Shown: positions 62,701 through 64,000 of the stretch, piece by piece
Layout of the letters: the number at the start of each line of letters is the position of its first letter
Numbering within the stretch: position 1 is the first letter of the stretch
DNA from: Phalacrocorax aristotelis
Taxonomy: Eukaryota > Chordata > Aves > Suliformes > Phalacrocoracidae
DNA length: 64,000 bases
Assembly: GCF_949628215.1 (NCBI RefSeq)
Contig: NC_134288.1
Location: 9,555,682 to 9,619,681 of the forward strand
Direction of reading: 5' to 3'
The notes under the pieces: model-generated
What the model saw: only the letters and a program-made list of their open reading frames with translations
Databases searched by the model: none
Told to the model about the DNA's origin: nothing
Made by a program: the position numbers and the translations under genes

Positions 62701-64000
62701 GTCACCGCTTTTCCACCATGCGAGCGCATGGAGAGTGTGATGCCTTCTGGGTTGCGGTTTGGGTGTCAAGGCTGGGCCTTTTCCACAGCTGAGCCCCTCA
62801 GACACTACACCTGAGCTTTCCAAAAACATTGTGGGTCACTCCCAGGGCTCCTCCTTCTCACCAGACAGGTGAGAGACTCCGGGAATTTGCGTTTGTCTCT
62901 TAAGCTCTGACAGTAATCTTGAGTAAGCCTTGTGAAGGAGGCCAGATATTAGGGTGGCTGCCTCCCTGCAAATGCTTACAATAAAGAGACTATTTATAGT
63001 TTGCAACAGGGAGACCTTTGCAGTTCTGTTCCTGTACGTACAAGATGGAGTTTCTGGAGAGGCAGGATTGCTTCGTGGCTGGCGTAGCAGCGGTGCTGTG
63101 CTGAGGGATGGCAGTGGGGATGCCATGCCTCCCCCCTGCCTCCCACCTCTCCTGCTCTGCCTGACCTGGGCATGGGGGGCTGCAGGGGTCACCTGGCTGG
63201 CAGCCCAGGCGGGTCTGGGGGTCGGAGTGTCCCTGTCCTGTCCTGGTGGTGGGTGGGCGTGGGGCTGCTCAGCCCTGTCTGTCTGTCCATCCATGCATAT
63301 GGGGTTTCACAAGCTGTAAATTCCAGGAAACTCCCCGGGAGGCATATCAAGGGAGTGGGCTGGGGGCGGGTGCGAGCCCTGAGCCAGCAGATGTGTCTGC
63401 AGGGATGAGGAGCGGGGAGGAAAAGCACAAAACTGTCTTTAAAGACATTTGTTTGTTCACAATAAAAACTGTCAGCCAGCGGTGACCAGACAGGGCAGTT
63501 TTTATGAGGTGCAGGCGTAGGTTGGAGGGGTGCTTGCCAATTGCTTCTTACAAGGGAAGGGAGCAGGGATTGTATTTTATCTCAGGACCAGGGGGAGAAA
63601 AAAAAAGAGCAGAGAGTTTACAAGCCTTTGAAATGTTTCAATCAAAGGAAAGCACAGTTGAAAGTGGTTCTAGAAACATTTTTGGTGTTCCCCTGCACCC
63701 CAGGGCTCTGGATGTGGTCTCCGCCTGTTGCTTTGGGAGGGGAGCAGGGAGAGGAAGGCAGATAAAGGGATCACCAGTGGGACCGTGTTCATATGGGGAC
63801 ACGTATCTGCTTCCTCCCGAGCTGCGTGTTGGGAGAGTTCAGCCCGGGGAGGTCCCACAGCCCCTCCTCTCATTCAGGATCTCAGTGCTGCCTTTATGAT
63901 GATGGTTTTGAAATCCTGTGGCTGACCTTTCCGGTGCTGGAAGCGATCCAAGGGCTGTGTCTTGAAGTACTGTAAAGGTTAGTGAGAAGGGAGAGAGAGG

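Larger units (their letters stand above)
47749..64000 (+). other. NOL4L intron 4, 5' part (over 16 kb)
   Basis: Begins GTGAGT. No exon encoding the expected MSDSTWM region was found, so the acceptor lies beyond 64000. The interval holds a pentamer repeat, a CTCF-like motif, SINE relics, a second hAT-like copy, a palindromic element, a TA-rich repeat and a large CpG island, listed separately. Elsewhere I see only unique sequence. Confidence 0.8.

Noticed and set aside
47749..64000. NOL4L exon 5 (expected DFDMSDSTWMSA region)
   Set aside because: No matching coding segment with splice sites was found. It must lie beyond the right edge.

Overview
The window is vertebrate nuclear DNA, most likely sauropsid (bird, crocodilian or turtle). 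The grounds are spliced exons of a vertebrate gene, several CpG islands, degraded CR1-type LINE and MIR/CORE-type SINE relics, and few recognisable transposons. Nothing looks bacterial or viral. I cannot fix the species.

The one gene I can name is NOL4L (nucleolar protein 4-like, formerly C20orf112), on the + strand and cut off by the right edge. Its first four coding exons are at 21411-21719, 39253-39408, 43125-43236 and 47639-47748. Their splice phases fit and they encode the first 229 residues of the long isoform. The next exon, which should carry the start of the shorter isoform, is not in the window, so 47749-64000 is the beginning of a long intron 4.

Layout: 1-19105 is non-coding sequence upstream of the gene. 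It holds two CpG islands (about 3150-3780, with a near-perfect CTCF motif, and about 7270-8140, with a TATA box) and antisense LINE relics (about 14870-17090). A minisatellite of about 30 copies of a 32-bp unit (19106-20065) touches the main NOL4L CpG island (about 20080-22990). Intron 1 (17.5 kb) holds a possible antisense reading frame near 24 kb, a possible 111-nt cassette exon (28585-28695), and an internal CpG island (about 35200-36150) with an RFX X-box, a TATA/MEF2 box and a possible in-phase alternative first exon. Introns 2 and 3 hold CR1, SINE and hAT-like relics. Intron 4 holds a second hAT-like copy, a palindromic element, more SINE relics and a fourth intragenic CpG island (about 57800-59650), well placed to be the promoter of the short NOL4L isoform.

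I see no undescribed multi-gene system. The most interesting points are the possible extra NOL4L exons and promoters, the antisense frame, the minisatellite beside the promoter, and a diverged 130-bp duplication that includes an RFX-like site in both copies.
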